From assembly GCF_938046015.1 (NCBI RefSeq), contig NZ_CALIXW010000018.1:1-41661 (forward strand): a stretch of DNA of 41,661 nucleotides, read 5' to 3'. How positions within the stretch are numbered: position 1 is the first letter of the stretch; every line of letters starts with the position of its first letter. This document shows positions 1-8,618 of this stretch, one piece after another. The translations under genes and the position numbers were made by a program. The notes beneath the pieces were generated by a model that ran no database searches, was not told the origin of the DNA, and saw only the letters and a list, made by a program, of their open reading frames with translations. The stretch comes from an uncultured Porphyromonas sp. (lineage in GTDB: Bacteria; Bacteroidota; Bacteroidia; Bacteroidales; Porphyromonadaceae).

Positions 1-1
1 C

Positions 2-718
2 GATCAGGATAGCATGACCGTCATCGACCTGGCGCAGCGTGCCCCCGAACTACGCGTCGCTCCCGATGACCGCATCTCCATCGTCGTCAGCAGTAAGGAC
101 CCCGAGCTTGCCACGCAGTTCAACCTCCCCGTGGTGACGAATCGCGTCGGGGTGGAGACAGGCTTTGTTAATCAGAACCCCTCGGTGTCGACCTACGTCG
201 TAGCTCCTGATGGTACGATTGACTTCCCCGTGCTGGGACGTATTAAAGTAGCGGGTAAGGATAGACATGGGATAGCCACCGACATCAAGCAGCGCATCAT
301 CGCTGGCGGACTGCTCAAGGATCCCGTAGTGACAGTAGAGATGACCAACCTCTACGTGTCCATCTTGGGGGAGGTACAGCGTCCGGGACGCTATGCCTTA
401 GACCGCGATAGGATGACTATCCTTGATGCCTTCAGCCTCGCGGGGGACCTCACGATCTACGGACGTCGTGACCGCATCCTGCTCCTGCGTCAGGAGGGGG
501 ATCAGCAGGTGGCCTACCGCCTCGACCTGCGCTCGGCAAGTAATCTCATGGCCTCCCCAGCCTACTACCTCAAGGCGGGTGACGTCATCTATGTCGACCC
601 CAATAACTACCGCGCACGCCAGTCTACGGTCAATGGGAACAATGTCCTCTCGACGTCCTTCTGGATCTCGCTGGCTTCGCTCGCTACCAGCGTAGCCCTG
701 CTCATCATCCGTCGTTAA
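2..718 (+). CDS. Polysaccharide export outer-membrane lipoprotein, Wza-like (5' truncated)
   Basis: The reading frame is open to the window edge and codes D-Q-D-S before the first Met at 14, so the true start and the lipoprotein signal lie upstream. What remains holds a Poly_export domain (about residues 10-105 counted from the Met at 14, with YVVAPDGTIDFPVLGRI), then a soluble-ligand-binding beta-grasp (SLBB) domain (about 110-200, VSILGEVQRPGRYAL). A C-terminal hydrophobic helix (about 212-231) ends in Arg-Arg. This is the usual build of Bacteroidota Wza homologues, which form the outer-membrane channel for capsule or exopolysaccharide. The kinase/chain-length gene follows 12 nt downstream, so the two form an export operon. 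Family assignment is firm; the exported polymer is unknown. Confidence 0.9.
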   Translation, partial: DQDSMTVIDLAQRAPELRVAPDDRISIVVSSKDPELATQFNLPVVTNRVGVETGFVNQNPSVSTYVVAPDGTIDFPVLGRIKVAGKDRHGIATDIKQRIIAGGLLKDPVVTVEMTNLYVSILGEVQRPGRYALDRDRMTILDAFSLAGDLTIYGRRDRILLLRQEGDQQVAYRLDLRSASNLMASPAYYLKAGDVIYVDPNNYRARQSTVNGNNVLSTSFWISLASLATSVALLIIRR

Positions 719-730
719 TACTAGCTCTAC

Positions 731-3127
731 ATGAATACCGACCAATTGCAGCAGCAGGAGTTGCTGGAGTCCTCCATTAGTCTCCCCGATCTGCTCAAGC
801 TCTTCCTCTCGCACTGGCGCTGGTTCCTGCTCTCCCTGGTGATCTGCATGTCGCTGGGGATGCTCTACCTTAGCATCACGCAGCCAGTCTACACGCGCTC
901 TACCTCGATCCTAATTAAGGAGGATAAGGAGAATGGTGCCTCCGCGGGGGATCTTAGCGCCTTCCAGAACCTCGGTCTCTTCCAGGGCTCGTCGAAGGTG
1001 CAGAACGAGCTGATCACTATCCAGTCGCCCGTCATCATCACCGAGGTCGTACGTCGCCTTGGGCTGAATGTCAACTATAGCGTCCGCACCGGCCTGCGCT
1101 CCCATACGCTCTATGGCACCGAGCTGCCGCTGCGTCTGCAGCTCCTCGACCGTGATCCCGAGGAGGGAAGTAGCCTCGTCCTCAGCCCCTCCAGCGATGG
1201 TAGCCTTGTGCTGAGTGACTTTGTCTCCGCAGGGGAGAAGCTCCAGCAGGCACCCATCAAGGCGCGCTATGGCGATACCATCAAGAGCCCTATTGGTCGT
1301 CTCCTCGTCCTCCCCGTGCAGGGTGTCTCCGCTCAGCTCCCTCAGGAGGTCAAGGTCTCGATCTCTCGTATCGATGATACTGCCAATGGGGTGCTCTCAG
1401 GATTGAAGGGTACCCTGGTTGATGATAAATCTACCGTCATCCAGCTGACCTACAACGACGTCTCCGCGCAGCGCGCCGAGGATATCCTCTCTACCATCGT
1501 CTCGGTCTACAACGAGCTGTGGGTAGAGGACAAGAACCAGGTGGCGGTCTCGACCTCGCGCTTCATCGATGAGCGCCTCGATGTCATCCAGCGTGACCTG
1601 GGTGCAGTCGACGGGGATATCTCCAAGTTCAAGAGCCGTAACCTCCTGCCCAACGTCGATGAGGTCACCCGCCTCGTCCTCGACAAGAGCAAGGAGGCCG
1701 AGGCGCAGCTGCTCCTGCTGAGCAACCAGATCTCCATGGCACGCTACATCCGCTCCTACATCCTAGACGAGCGTAACCAGTGGCGCGTGCTGCCTGCCAA
1801 CTCCGGCATCGGTAGCGATCATGTCGAGAGCCTCATCGGGGAGTACAACAAGAACCTCATCCTCTACAACCGCCTTAAGGCCAATAGTAGTGAGGCGAAC
1901 CCCCGCGTGCTGGACCTCGAGCATACGCTCACCGAGCTACGTAGCGCAGTGTCCAAGAGCCTGGACAACGTCATCGTCTCGCTCTCCACACAGATCAATA
2001 GCCTTCAGGCCAGCGAGCAGCGCAATACCTCCCGCATAGCCTCCAGCCCCGAGCAGGCCAAGTACCTGATCTCCATCGAGCGTCAGCAGAAGATCAAGGA
2101 GGCCCTCTACCTCTACCTGCTGCAGAAGCGTGAGGAGACGCAGCTCAAGCAGTCCTTCGCTGCCTACAATACGCGCGTCATCACGCCGCCTATGGGTTCG
2201 CGTAAGCCCTCCTCGCCCGTCACGCGCAACATCCTCCTGGCGAGCTTCGTCCTGGGGCTCATCCTGCCTGCTGTTGCCATCTTCGCTATCGACACCTTCG
2301 ATACGAAGCTCCGTGGCCGTAAGGATGCCGAAGTCCTCTCGATACCCTACCTCGGGCAGATCCCCGACATGAATAAGTATCGTAGCCTGAGGGCGCGCCT
2401 GGCACAGCGCTTCGGCCGCCTGCCCCACGACTCCAATAGAGTACGTCCTCTGGTCGTCACGGCTGCGGGTGGGGACCAGATGAACGAGGCCTTCCGCATC
2501 CTCCGTACGAACATCCAGTACATGCTCCCGAAGGATCGTACCCAGGTCGTCATGCTCAGCTCCATCAATCCCGCTAGCGGTAAGACCTTCATCACGCTGA
2601 ACCTCGCCAATAGCTTTGCCCTCAAGGGGAAGCGTGTCGCTGTCCTGGACCTCGACCTACGCCGCGCCCTGCTCTCGCTCTACATCAACCGCCCTAAGCC
2701 AGGGCTCTCCTCTTTCCTCAATGGGGAGATTAGTAAGGTCTCGGAGCTGCGCTACACGCATCCCGACATGCCGGGGCTGGATATCTATCCTGTAGGGATC
2801 ATCCCGCCTAACCCCGCTGAGCTGCTCTCGACCGAGCGTCTCTCCGAGCTCCTCGACCAGCTGCGCCCGCACTACGACCTCATCCTGATCGACTGCCCGC
2901 CTGCCGAGATCGTGGCCGATGCCAGCATCATCACCGAGGTGGTGGATATGACGCTCTTCGTCCTACGTGTCGGCGTGCTGGACAAGCGCCTGCTCCCCGA
3001 GCTCGAGCGCTTCTACCGCGAGAACAAGTACCGCCAGATGACCTACGTCGTCAACGGTGTCGACCAGCTCAGCAGCAAGTACGGCTACAACTACGGCTAT
3101 GGTGACTACTATGCCCAGAGCAAGTAG
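731..3127 (+). CDS. Wzc-like polysaccharide chain-length regulator / BY-kinase
   Basis: This 798-aa protein has an N-terminal Wzz domain with a membrane helix near residues 32-52, a long coiled periplasmic region, and a GNVR-type segment before a second helix (about 500-522). The C-terminal P-loop tyrosine-kinase domain shows Walker A around SINPASGKT (Lys618), Walker A' VAVLDLDLR (Asp640, Asp642) and Walker B LILIDCPP (Asp721). It ends in a Tyr-rich tail (YGYNYGYGDYY), the usual autophosphorylation cluster of bacterial BY-kinases. By family knowledge it controls polymer length and couples synthesis to the Wza channel; the Wza-like gene lies directly upstream. A strong hairpin follows the stop, so this is the last gene of the operon. 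Confidence 0.93.
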   Translation: MNTDQLQQQELLESSISLPDLLKLFLSHWRWFLLSLVICMSLGMLYLSITQPVYTRSTSILIKEDKENGASAGDLSAFQNLGLFQGSSKVQNELITIQSPVIITEVVRRLGLNVNYSVRTGLRSHTLYGTELPLRLQLLDRDPEEGSSLVLSPSSDGSLVLSDFVSAGEKLQQAPIKARYGDTIKSPIGRLLVLPVQGVSAQLPQEVKVSISRIDDTANGVLSGLKGTLVDDKSTVIQLTYNDVSAQRAEDILSTIVSVYNELWVEDKNQVAVSTSRFIDERLDVIQRDLGAVDGDISKFKSRNLLPNVDEVTRLVLDKSKEAEAQLLLLSNQISMARYIRSYILDERNQWRVLPANSGIGSDHVESLIGEYNKNLILYNRLKANSSEANPRVLDLEHTLTELRSAVSKSLDNVIVSLSTQINSLQASEQRNTSRIASSPEQAKYLISIERQQKIKEALYLYLLQKREETQLKQSFAAYNTRVITPPMGSRKPSSPVTRNILLASFVLGLILPAVAIFAIDTFDTKLRGRKDAEVLSIPYLGQIPDMNKYRSLRARLAQRFGRLPHDSNRVRPLVVTAAGGDQMNEAFRILRTNIQYMLPKDRTQVVMLSSINPASGKTFITLNLANSFALKGKRVAVLDLDLRRALLSLYINRPKPGLSSFLNGEISKVSELRYTHPDMPGLDIYPVGIIPPNPAELLSTERLSELLDQLRPHYDLILIDCPPAEIVADASIITEVVDMTLFVLRVGVLDKRLLPELERFYRENKYRQMTYVVNGVDQLSSKYGYNYGYGDYYAQSK

Positions 3128-3155
3128 CCGCGCGCTCCACTGATCCGCATACCCT

Positions 3156-3201
3156 AGCGAGCCTACGACTTCCCCTTTCGGGGGGCGGTCGCAGGCTCGC
3201 T
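3156..3201 (+). terminator. Terminator hairpin after the wzc-like gene
   Basis: Arms AGCGAGCCTACGAC (3156-3169) and GTCGCAGGCTCGCT (3188-3201) pair with a single wobble around a C/G-rich loop. CTCTTTATA follows. The hairpin lies 28 nt after the stop codon of the kinase gene. Confidence 0.75.
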
Positions 3202-3373
3202 CTCTTTATACCTCTTACCAGAGTCCCTCGCAGCACCTCGTACGGGTGTGAGGCTCTAGTCCCCCGAGTGTGAGGCGGTCAGGCGTGCCGCGGTGCGCGG
3301 GCTGTCTAGCCTCTAGGGGACAAGAAGCGCTACTGCGGTGTGCGGCAGGTGACCCTACCTTATCTCATTCCTG

Positions 3374-5434
3374 ATGAAGATCAAGTACTACACGCTATGT
3401 CTGCTTGCAGCGGCTGCACTCCTGCCGCTGCAGGCCCTGGCACAGAATGCCAAGCCCTTCGTCGTCCCCGAGCTCACCAGCTGGCAGGGGGGCGAGGGTA
3501 AGTTCACCCCCTCGGGACGTATCGTCCTCGCCTCGAAGTCCAAGGCGCTCCGCTCTGCTGCCGAGGCGCTCGCCGCCGACTACCAGCAGATGTTTGGCCA
3601 GCGCCTGCAGCTCGTCTCGAGACGGGCACAGGCTGGGGACATCGTCTTTGCCCTCAGCAGCGATAGCTCCCTCGGCGAGGAGGGCTACCAGCTGGATATC
3701 CGCGAGCAGACGACCGTCCGTGCCCGCACCGCACAGGGTGCCTACTGGGCGACGCGCACGCTGCTGCAGCTCTCGGAGCAGGATGCCCAGCGTCAGCTCC
3801 CCCAGGGCAGCACGACCGACATCCCGCAGTATGCGCTGCGTGGCTTCATGCTGGACGTCGGGCGCAAGTATATCCCCATCGACTACCTGCGTCAGCTGGT
3901 CAAGGTGCTCGCCTACTACAAGATGAACACGCTGCAGCTGCACCTCAATGACAATGGCTTCAAGCAGTACTTCGGCAATGACTGGGCGAAGACCTCCGCG
4001 GCCTTCCGCCTCGAGAGCACGACCTTCCCTGGGCTAGCACCTAAGGGGGCCTCCTACTCCAAGCGCGAGTTCATCGACCTGCAGCTGCAGGCCGAGGCGC
4101 AGCACGTGGACATCATCCCCGAGATCGACGTCCCCGCCCATACGCTGGCCTTCGCACACTACCGCCCCGAGCTCGCGTCCAAGGATCAGGGGGATGACCA
4201 CCTGGACATATTCAATCCGAAGACCTACGAGTTCATCGACGCGCTCTTCCGTGAGTACCTCGCGGGGCCCAATCCCGTCTTCCGTAGCAAGCACTTCAAT
4301 ATCGGTACCGACGAGTACAGCAATGCTACCGAGGAGCTGCGTGAGAAGTTCCGTGCCTTCACCGACCGCTACGTGCGCTACGTGGAGAGCTTCGGTAAGC
4401 AGGCCTACCTCTGGGGCTCGCTGAAGCACGCCTACGGCAAGACGCCCGTCAAGCTGGATAAGGCGGTCCTCCTCGCTTGGTCGCGCGACTTCCTCGATGC
4501 CTCCGCTGCGCGCAAAGAGGGTCAGCGTCTGGTCAGCATTCCCGACGGCTATACCTATATCGTCCCTGCGGCGGGCTACTACTATGACTACCTGGATACC
4601 AAGCTGCTCTACGATAAGTACACCCCAGCGCTGATGGATCGCAGCACGCGCTTCGAGGAGCAGGACAGCTGCATCCTCGGGGGGATGTTCGCCGTGTGGA
4701 ATGACCACTACGGCAATGGGATATCGGTCAAGGATATCCACCATCGCATCATGCACGCCCTGCCCTACATGTCGCTCAAGACCTGGACGGCAGGCAAGAC
4801 TGCCGTACCCTACGAGACTATGCAGCGCCTGAGCCCCACGCTTAGCGAGGCCCCAGGCGTGCATGAGCTCGGCCTGTGGGCTAAGGGCGAGCAGCGCGAG
4901 GTGCTGCACCTGGAGCGCCTGCAGCCAGGGGCGAAGCTCGGGGCGAAGCTCCTCGAGATCGGCTACGACTACTCGGTGAGCTTCACCGTCGAGCCCCGCG
5001 AGGAGGCTAAGGGGACGGTGCTCCTCTCGAGTCCCACGGCTAAGGTCTACCTCTCTGATCCGCGTCAGGGCCTCCTCGGCTTCGCACGTGATGGCTACCT
5101 CAATACCTTCCGCTACCGCCTGCCACAGTCAGGCAGCAAGGTGACCATCACCATCGAGGGCGACAACGAGGGTACGAGCCTCTACGTCGATGGCCGCCTG
5201 CGTGAGCGTCTGGGCCGTCAGACGCTCTACGCGCAGCCCGTCGGGGGCGATCCCGCACTTCGCCTCGACCAGCAGTACGAGGCGCCTGACCAGTTTGCCC
5301 CCGAGGTCTACCAGGTGCCCCAGCGTGGACGTATGTTCTATGTACGTACGTTGGTCTTCCCGCTTGAGGAAGCTGGGCAGTTCAAGAGCACGGTGACGAA
5401 TCTGCGCGTGCTGAACTACAAGCCTAAGCACTAG
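3374..5434 (+). CDS. GH20 beta-N-acetylhexosaminidase with C-terminal jelly-roll region
   Basis: This 686-aa secreted enzyme has a signal peptide (residues 1-23, ending ALAQ). It is followed by a GH20b-like N-terminal domain and a GH20 TIM barrel starting near ALRGFMLDVGRKYIP (about residue 154). HLNDNGF and PEIDVPAHTLAFA are typical barrel motifs. The catalytic pair is Asp313-Glu314 in FNIGTDEY; the residue before it is Thr where many GH20 enzymes have Gly. The last 170 or so residues (SVSFTVEPREEAKG..., TSLYVDGRLRER) look like a LamG/concanavalin-type beta-sandwich. By family it removes terminal GlcNAc or GalNAc from glycoproteins or glycolipids. It stands alone, with terminators on both sides, and could act together with the GH18/GH92 functions in this window. 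Confidence 0.9.
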   Translation: MKIKYYTLCLLAAAALLPLQALAQNAKPFVVPELTSWQGGEGKFTPSGRIVLASKSKALRSAAEALAADYQQMFGQRLQLVSRRAQAGDIVFALSSDSSLGEEGYQLDIREQTTVRARTAQGAYWATRTLLQLSEQDAQRQLPQGSTTDIPQYALRGFMLDVGRKYIPIDYLRQLVKVLAYYKMNTLQLHLNDNGFKQYFGNDWAKTSAAFRLESTTFPGLAPKGASYSKREFIDLQLQAEAQHVDIIPEIDVPAHTLAFAHYRPELASKDQGDDHLDIFNPKTYEFIDALFREYLAGPNPVFRSKHFNIGTDEYSNATEELREKFRAFTDRYVRYVESFGKQAYLWGSLKHAYGKTPVKLDKAVLLAWSRDFLDASAARKEGQRLVSIPDGYTYIVPAAGYYYDYLDTKLLYDKYTPALMDRSTRFEEQDSCILGGMFAVWNDHYGNGISVKDIHHRIMHALPYMSLKTWTAGKTAVPYETMQRLSPTLSEAPGVHELGLWAKGEQREVLHLERLQPGAKLGAKLLEIGYDYSVSFTVEPREEAKGTVLLSSPTAKVYLSDPRQGLLGFARDGYLNTFRYRLPQSGSKVTITIEGDNEGTSLYVDGRLRERLGRQTLYAQPVGGDPALRLDQQYEAPDQFAPEVYQVPQRGRMFYVRTLVFPLEEAGQFKSTVTNLRVLNYKPKH

Positions 5435-5453
5435 CCTGCGCGTCCTAAGACCC

Positions 5454-5498
5454 AAGGAGGGGTGCCCGCTCTATGCTGTAGAGCAGGCACCCCTCCTT
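5454..5498. terminator. Bidirectional terminator hairpin
   Basis: An 18-bp stem with one mismatch: AAGGAGGGGTGCCCGCTC (5454-5471) against GAGCAGGCACCCCTCCTT (5481-5498), with a 9-nt loop. It sits 19 nt after the GH20 stop on the + strand. It also closes the minus-strand riboswitch transcript coming from 6055, so it probably serves both directions. Confidence 0.8.
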
Positions 5499-5840
5499 AC
5501 TTATATATAGGATGGTGCTGTGGAATGATAGGCTGGAGGCCTCGGATCGGGGATGAGCCTAGTCGAGGCCTTGGGCTAGGGGCGGCGAGTAGTCGTGCGG
5601 ATCGTAGCTGTCGCCCGTGCAGGGGAGAATGAATAAGCCTCAGGAAGGAGCCCACGCGTAGGCCGAGCGATGCCCGTCCACCATGACACTCCACCTGAGG
5701 CGTATCCACTAAATTATACGGCGAGAACCGACTTGCTCCCTTGATTTGAAAGAGTGAGCACCCTCTTTGGGGAATCAATTCCAGCGCGCCGCCCCCTTGC
5801 GGGCTCGGTCACAGCTGTAGCTTTCCTCGAAGCATAAGAT
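5499..5840 (-). other. Tail of the riboswitch transcript, no convincing gene
   Basis: About 340 nt lie between the 3' end of the cobalamin riboswitch and the terminator at 5498-5454. The only long minus frame (5778-5497, 93 codons) needs a TTG start, is basic and low-complexity, and runs into the terminator stem. In another frame a short reading (MVDGHRSAYAWAPS, stop at about 5643) is followed directly, without a frame change, by a stretch ending GDSYDPHDYSPPLAQGLD. This could be a decayed gene end or chance. I see no domain. Confidence 0.5.
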
Positions 5841-6055
5841 AGGCCTTGCAGGTCTTCTGGCTCGCATACCTTGTCTCAGCCCCTACCTTCCCAGTGACAC
5901 AGAACCACCAGTGGCGCTCCCCAGCCTCATCAGCCTCGGAGCTCGGAGCTAAGCTGTATGATATGCACACAGCAGCGGGACTGCTCGAGATTCACACTCG
6001 ATTCCCTTTTAAGCCCACCACACGGCACACAGAATGTGTGGTGAGCACAAAGCCT
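5841..6055 (-). ncRNA. Cobalamin (adenosylcobalamin-class) riboswitch
   Basis: Read on the minus strand, P1 arms AGGCTTTG (6055-6048) and CAAGGCCT (5848-5841) enclose the full set of conserved cobalamin-riboswitch blocks in order. These are AAAAGGGAAT, GTGAATCTCGAGCAGTCCCG, the B12 box GAGCGCCACTGG (about 5919-5908), CACTGGGAAGG, and the 3' signature GAGCCAGAAGACCTGC. These elements are diagnostic for the family (seen in sequence; family knowledge). A TATCTTTG -7 box lies just upstream at 6066-6059, so transcription would begin at or next to P1. No recognisable cobalamin gene follows on the minus strand; the upstream TonB receptor ends at 6167 and is not controlled by it in cis. Confidence 0.93.
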
Positions 6056-6058
6056 TCA

Positions 6059-6066
6059 CAAAGATA
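6059..6066 (-). promoter_or_regulatory. -7 box (TATCTTTG) for the riboswitch transcript
   Basis: Minus-strand TATCTTTG matches the Bacteroidota TAnnTTTG element and sits a few bases before the riboswitch P1 stem. No clear TTTG -33 element is visible at the usual 19-21 nt spacing. Confidence 0.55.
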
Positions 6067-6166
6067 AGAAAAGTACACAGATATCCCCTCACCGCTATTC
6101 CAAATCTGCTGTAAAGATGGGGACAGCCGTGGGGGGATAGCCTTTAGAGCGCTCGGGCCGAGGCCG

Positions 6167-8452
6167 CTAGAGGCTCAGCGAGGTGGTGAACTGCACGTTG
6201 CGCCCCTCGGCAGGGATGAACTGTGTGCTATTGATCACCGTGCGGTAGTAGCTCTCGTTGAAGAGGTTATTCACATTGAGCTGCATGCGTACCCCCTCCA
6301 TCGCCTCGAAGGTCAGCACCATATGGGCGACGGTGTAGCTGGGTACCTTGATGAGGTTGGTGTCATCCGAATAGTAGTCGCCGTTGTACTCCAGCCCGAA
6401 GCCGAGACGCATTGAGCCTGGGCTATGGCGGTGTGCCCCTAGCGTGTTGAAGAAGGCCCAGCTCGTGAGCTTGCTGCGGGGGACGCGCGTCAGGCGATTG
6501 CCTGCCATGACCTCTCGGGTGAAGTGACTGGAGGTGAACTCCGCGATGCGCGCGTCCGTCAGCGAGTAGCCGAGGCTGAAGTCGAAGTAGCGCGTGGGCA
6601 CGTAGCTCAGGTCGAGCTCTATCCCCTTGCTGACGGAGGCCCCGACGGCACCCCCGATCTTACGCCCGTCGGCCGCGACGCCGAGGTTGGTACGCACGAG
6701 GTTCTCCAGGCGGATGTGGTAGGCTGCGGCGCTGAGCGAGAGCTGCGTGCCGAGGTCGAGGTGCAGCCCCACCTCCCACTGACGGCCCCGCATGGGCTTG
6801 AAGCTCTTGAGCTCCTCGGGGCTCATCTCCTTCCCGTCGGGATTCATATAGACGACCTCGGGAGAGAGGGAGATCAGCTGAGGCTTGAAGAAGCTCGAGA
6901 GCGAGGCGTAGACGTTGAAGCTCTTGGTGAAGTTGTACACCGCGCCGAGGCGATAGGTCAGGGCGGTATTGGTCAGCTTCTGATCCGTCGTGCGGTCGAG
7001 GCGCTCGCGGTCATTGGTGTTGTAGATGCCGTAGTCGCGGTAGAAGTTGTCCAGACGCAGCCCCGCCAGCAGCGAGAGCTTGTCCCAGGTCATGAAGTCC
7101 TGTACCGAGAGGCTATTGACTACGTCCCTGAAGACCTGCATACGGCTGTACTTCGTGTAGATAGGTCCCTGATCAAGGACAGGATCGGTCAGTGTGACGA
7201 TGGAGCCGACGCCTGGCCCTGAGTAGGTGGCACGGTCTAGGCGACGTAGGTCGAGGAAGGAGAAGTTATAGGCTGCCAGTAGGGCATGATGTGTGGCGCC
7301 GAGCTCGGTGCGCCCTGTCAGCTCCAGTTGGTTCTGTGCCGTTAGGGTCCCGTAGGCGAAGGCAAAGCCGTCACGGCGTACGCGGTCGATCAGGATGGGT
7401 ACCTTCGTCGTGCCGTCTAGGTAGTAGTGCTTGGCGCCTGTGGCTTCGCTGCCCGTCAGGTAGTTCAGCCCGTCGGTGGAGTAGTAGTTGAGGCTGTCGT
7501 AGGAGAAGAAGCTGCGGTTCGTCAGCTGCCAGTTGCGGTCGATCTTGTACTGATACTTGGCCTGGAGCTTCACTGCCTTGTTGGTGAGGAACTCGTTGGG
7601 GTCGGTGTAGGCGCGTGAATGGGGCTCGCTGCTGGGGAAGCTACCCATCTTGTAGGCGAGCTGGTCGGTGGCGCTGTCGTAGACGTCCCACGCCAAATGA
7701 GGCTGACCGTAGTCGCCGCGGAAGCGATCGCGACTGAGGATAAGCGATAGACCGAGGCGGTGCTTGGGGTGGATGCGGTAGTCGATGGCGGCGTAGGCAT
7801 TGGCCTGCTTAGTGTAGTTGCCACGCCAGCCGTCGCTGTCGAGATACTCGACGTCGGCGCGGGCGTTGAGCTTCTTGCTTAGGGCACCCGTTGCGCCCGC
7901 TGTCACCCGATTCGTCCCCCAGCTGCCCCTGGTGTAGCTCGCCTCGTAGCTGGCTCGGGATCTGGGCTGCTTATTGATGATGTTGACGACGCCACCGAGG
8001 GCCGAGTGGCCTACACTCATGGAGGCGGCCCCCTTGAGCACCTCGATGTGGTCTACAGCGGCCATCCCCGTCAAGGGGGCGGACTGCCAGAGGGCATGCC
8101 GCTCATCGCGCATCCCGTCCGTCAGGACGACGGACTCGTAGAAGCCACGGAGGAAGAACATGTGGAAGCCCCCGTAGTCCTTGATCGCATTGACGCCGGG
8201 GATGTCGCGCATAGCCTGTGCGGGATCGGTGAAGCCCATCAGCTGGATCTTCTCCAGCGGGAGGATGTTGGTTGTCAGGGGCACCTCGCGCTGCGCTGCA
8301 GGGATCTTGAGGACGGCGTTGGGGGCGTAGACACGTGCCCCGTGTACGATGACCTCACCCAGCATCTGTGTGCTGTCGAAGGGGCCTTTTGACTGAGCCT
8401 GCACGGCCAGGGGCAGCGCAAGCAAGAGAAGTAGCGACTTCTTCATACTCAA
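6167..8452 (-). CDS. TonB-dependent siderophore-type outer-membrane receptor
   Basis: This 761-aa protein has a signal peptide MSMKKSLLLLLALPLAVQAQ; the second Met at 8446 is an equally plausible start. It has a TonB-box-like LGEVIVHGARV (about 31-41) and a plug domain with DIPGVNAI, LRGFYESVVLTDGMRD and IEVLKGAASMSVGHSALGG. A 22-strand barrel follows, ending in an aromatic/hydrophobic C-terminus (FTTSLSL). The plug motifs and the length match the FhuA/FpvA-like siderophore receptor group rather than SusC or BtuB. The likely role is active import of a ferric siderophore or similar chelate across the outer membrane. It is monocistronic. Neighbouring B12 control elements lie downstream of it, so a role in cobalamin uptake is not supported by position. 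Confidence 0.88.
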   Translation of the reverse strand: MSMKKSLLLLLALPLAVQAQSKGPFDSTQMLGEVIVHGARVYAPNAVLKIPAAQREVPLTTNILPLEKIQLMGFTDPAQAMRDIPGVNAIKDYGGFHMFFLRGFYESVVLTDGMRDERHALWQSAPLTGMAAVDHIEVLKGAASMSVGHSALGGVVNIINKQPRSRASYEASYTRGSWGTNRVTAGATGALSKKLNARADVEYLDSDGWRGNYTKQANAYAAIDYRIHPKHRLGLSLILSRDRFRGDYGQPHLAWDVYDSATDQLAYKMGSFPSSEPHSRAYTDPNEFLTNKAVKLQAKYQYKIDRNWQLTNRSFFSYDSLNYYSTDGLNYLTGSEATGAKHYYLDGTTKVPILIDRVRRDGFAFAYGTLTAQNQLELTGRTELGATHHALLAAYNFSFLDLRRLDRATYSGPGVGSIVTLTDPVLDQGPIYTKYSRMQVFRDVVNSLSVQDFMTWDKLSLLAGLRLDNFYRDYGIYNTNDRERLDRTTDQKLTNTALTYRLGAVYNFTKSFNVYASLSSFFKPQLISLSPEVVYMNPDGKEMSPEELKSFKPMRGRQWEVGLHLDLGTQLSLSAAAYHIRLENLVRTNLGVAADGRKIGGAVGASVSKGIELDLSYVPTRYFDFSLGYSLTDARIAEFTSSHFTREVMAGNRLTRVPRSKLTSWAFFNTLGAHRHSPGSMRLGFGLEYNGDYYSDDTNLIKVPSYTVAHMVLTFEAMEGVRMQLNVNNLFNESYYRTVINSTQFIPAEGRNVQFTTSLSL

Positions 8453-8530
8453 TTAAGGTCTTGGGTTAGATAAATGTCTTGGCGCTGTGTGGAGGATCGA
8501 AGCATGCTCTATAGCCCTCCGAGCGCAGTA

Positions 8531-8538
8531 CAAAGATA
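8531..8538 (-). promoter_or_regulatory. -7 box (TATCTTTG) upstream of the TonB receptor
   Basis: Minus-strand TATCTTTG, about 80 nt before the receptor start. A TTTG -33 element is not seen at 19-21 nt, which would fit an activator- or iron-dependent promoter, but that is inference. Confidence 0.45.
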
Positions 8539-8618
8539 AGGAATCCCGCTCGCCTAGAGTGCTTTCCGTGCGCGGACTGCTTGTGTGCTGCCCCCTGCTT
8601 TCCTAGGCAGGCGCGGCG

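Noticed and set aside
5497..5778. Minus frame of 93 codons after the riboswitch
   Set aside because: It needs a TTG start, is low-complexity basic, and ends inside the terminator stem; kept only as a note on possible gene decay.
5846..6067. + strand frame of 73 codons
   Set aside because: It overlaps the cobalamin riboswitch on the other strand, and the sequence has no protein-like features.
6167..8452. BtuB (cobalamin receptor) call for the TonB receptor
   Set aside because: The cobalamin riboswitch lies downstream of this gene, not upstream, and the plug motifs fit siderophore-type receptors.
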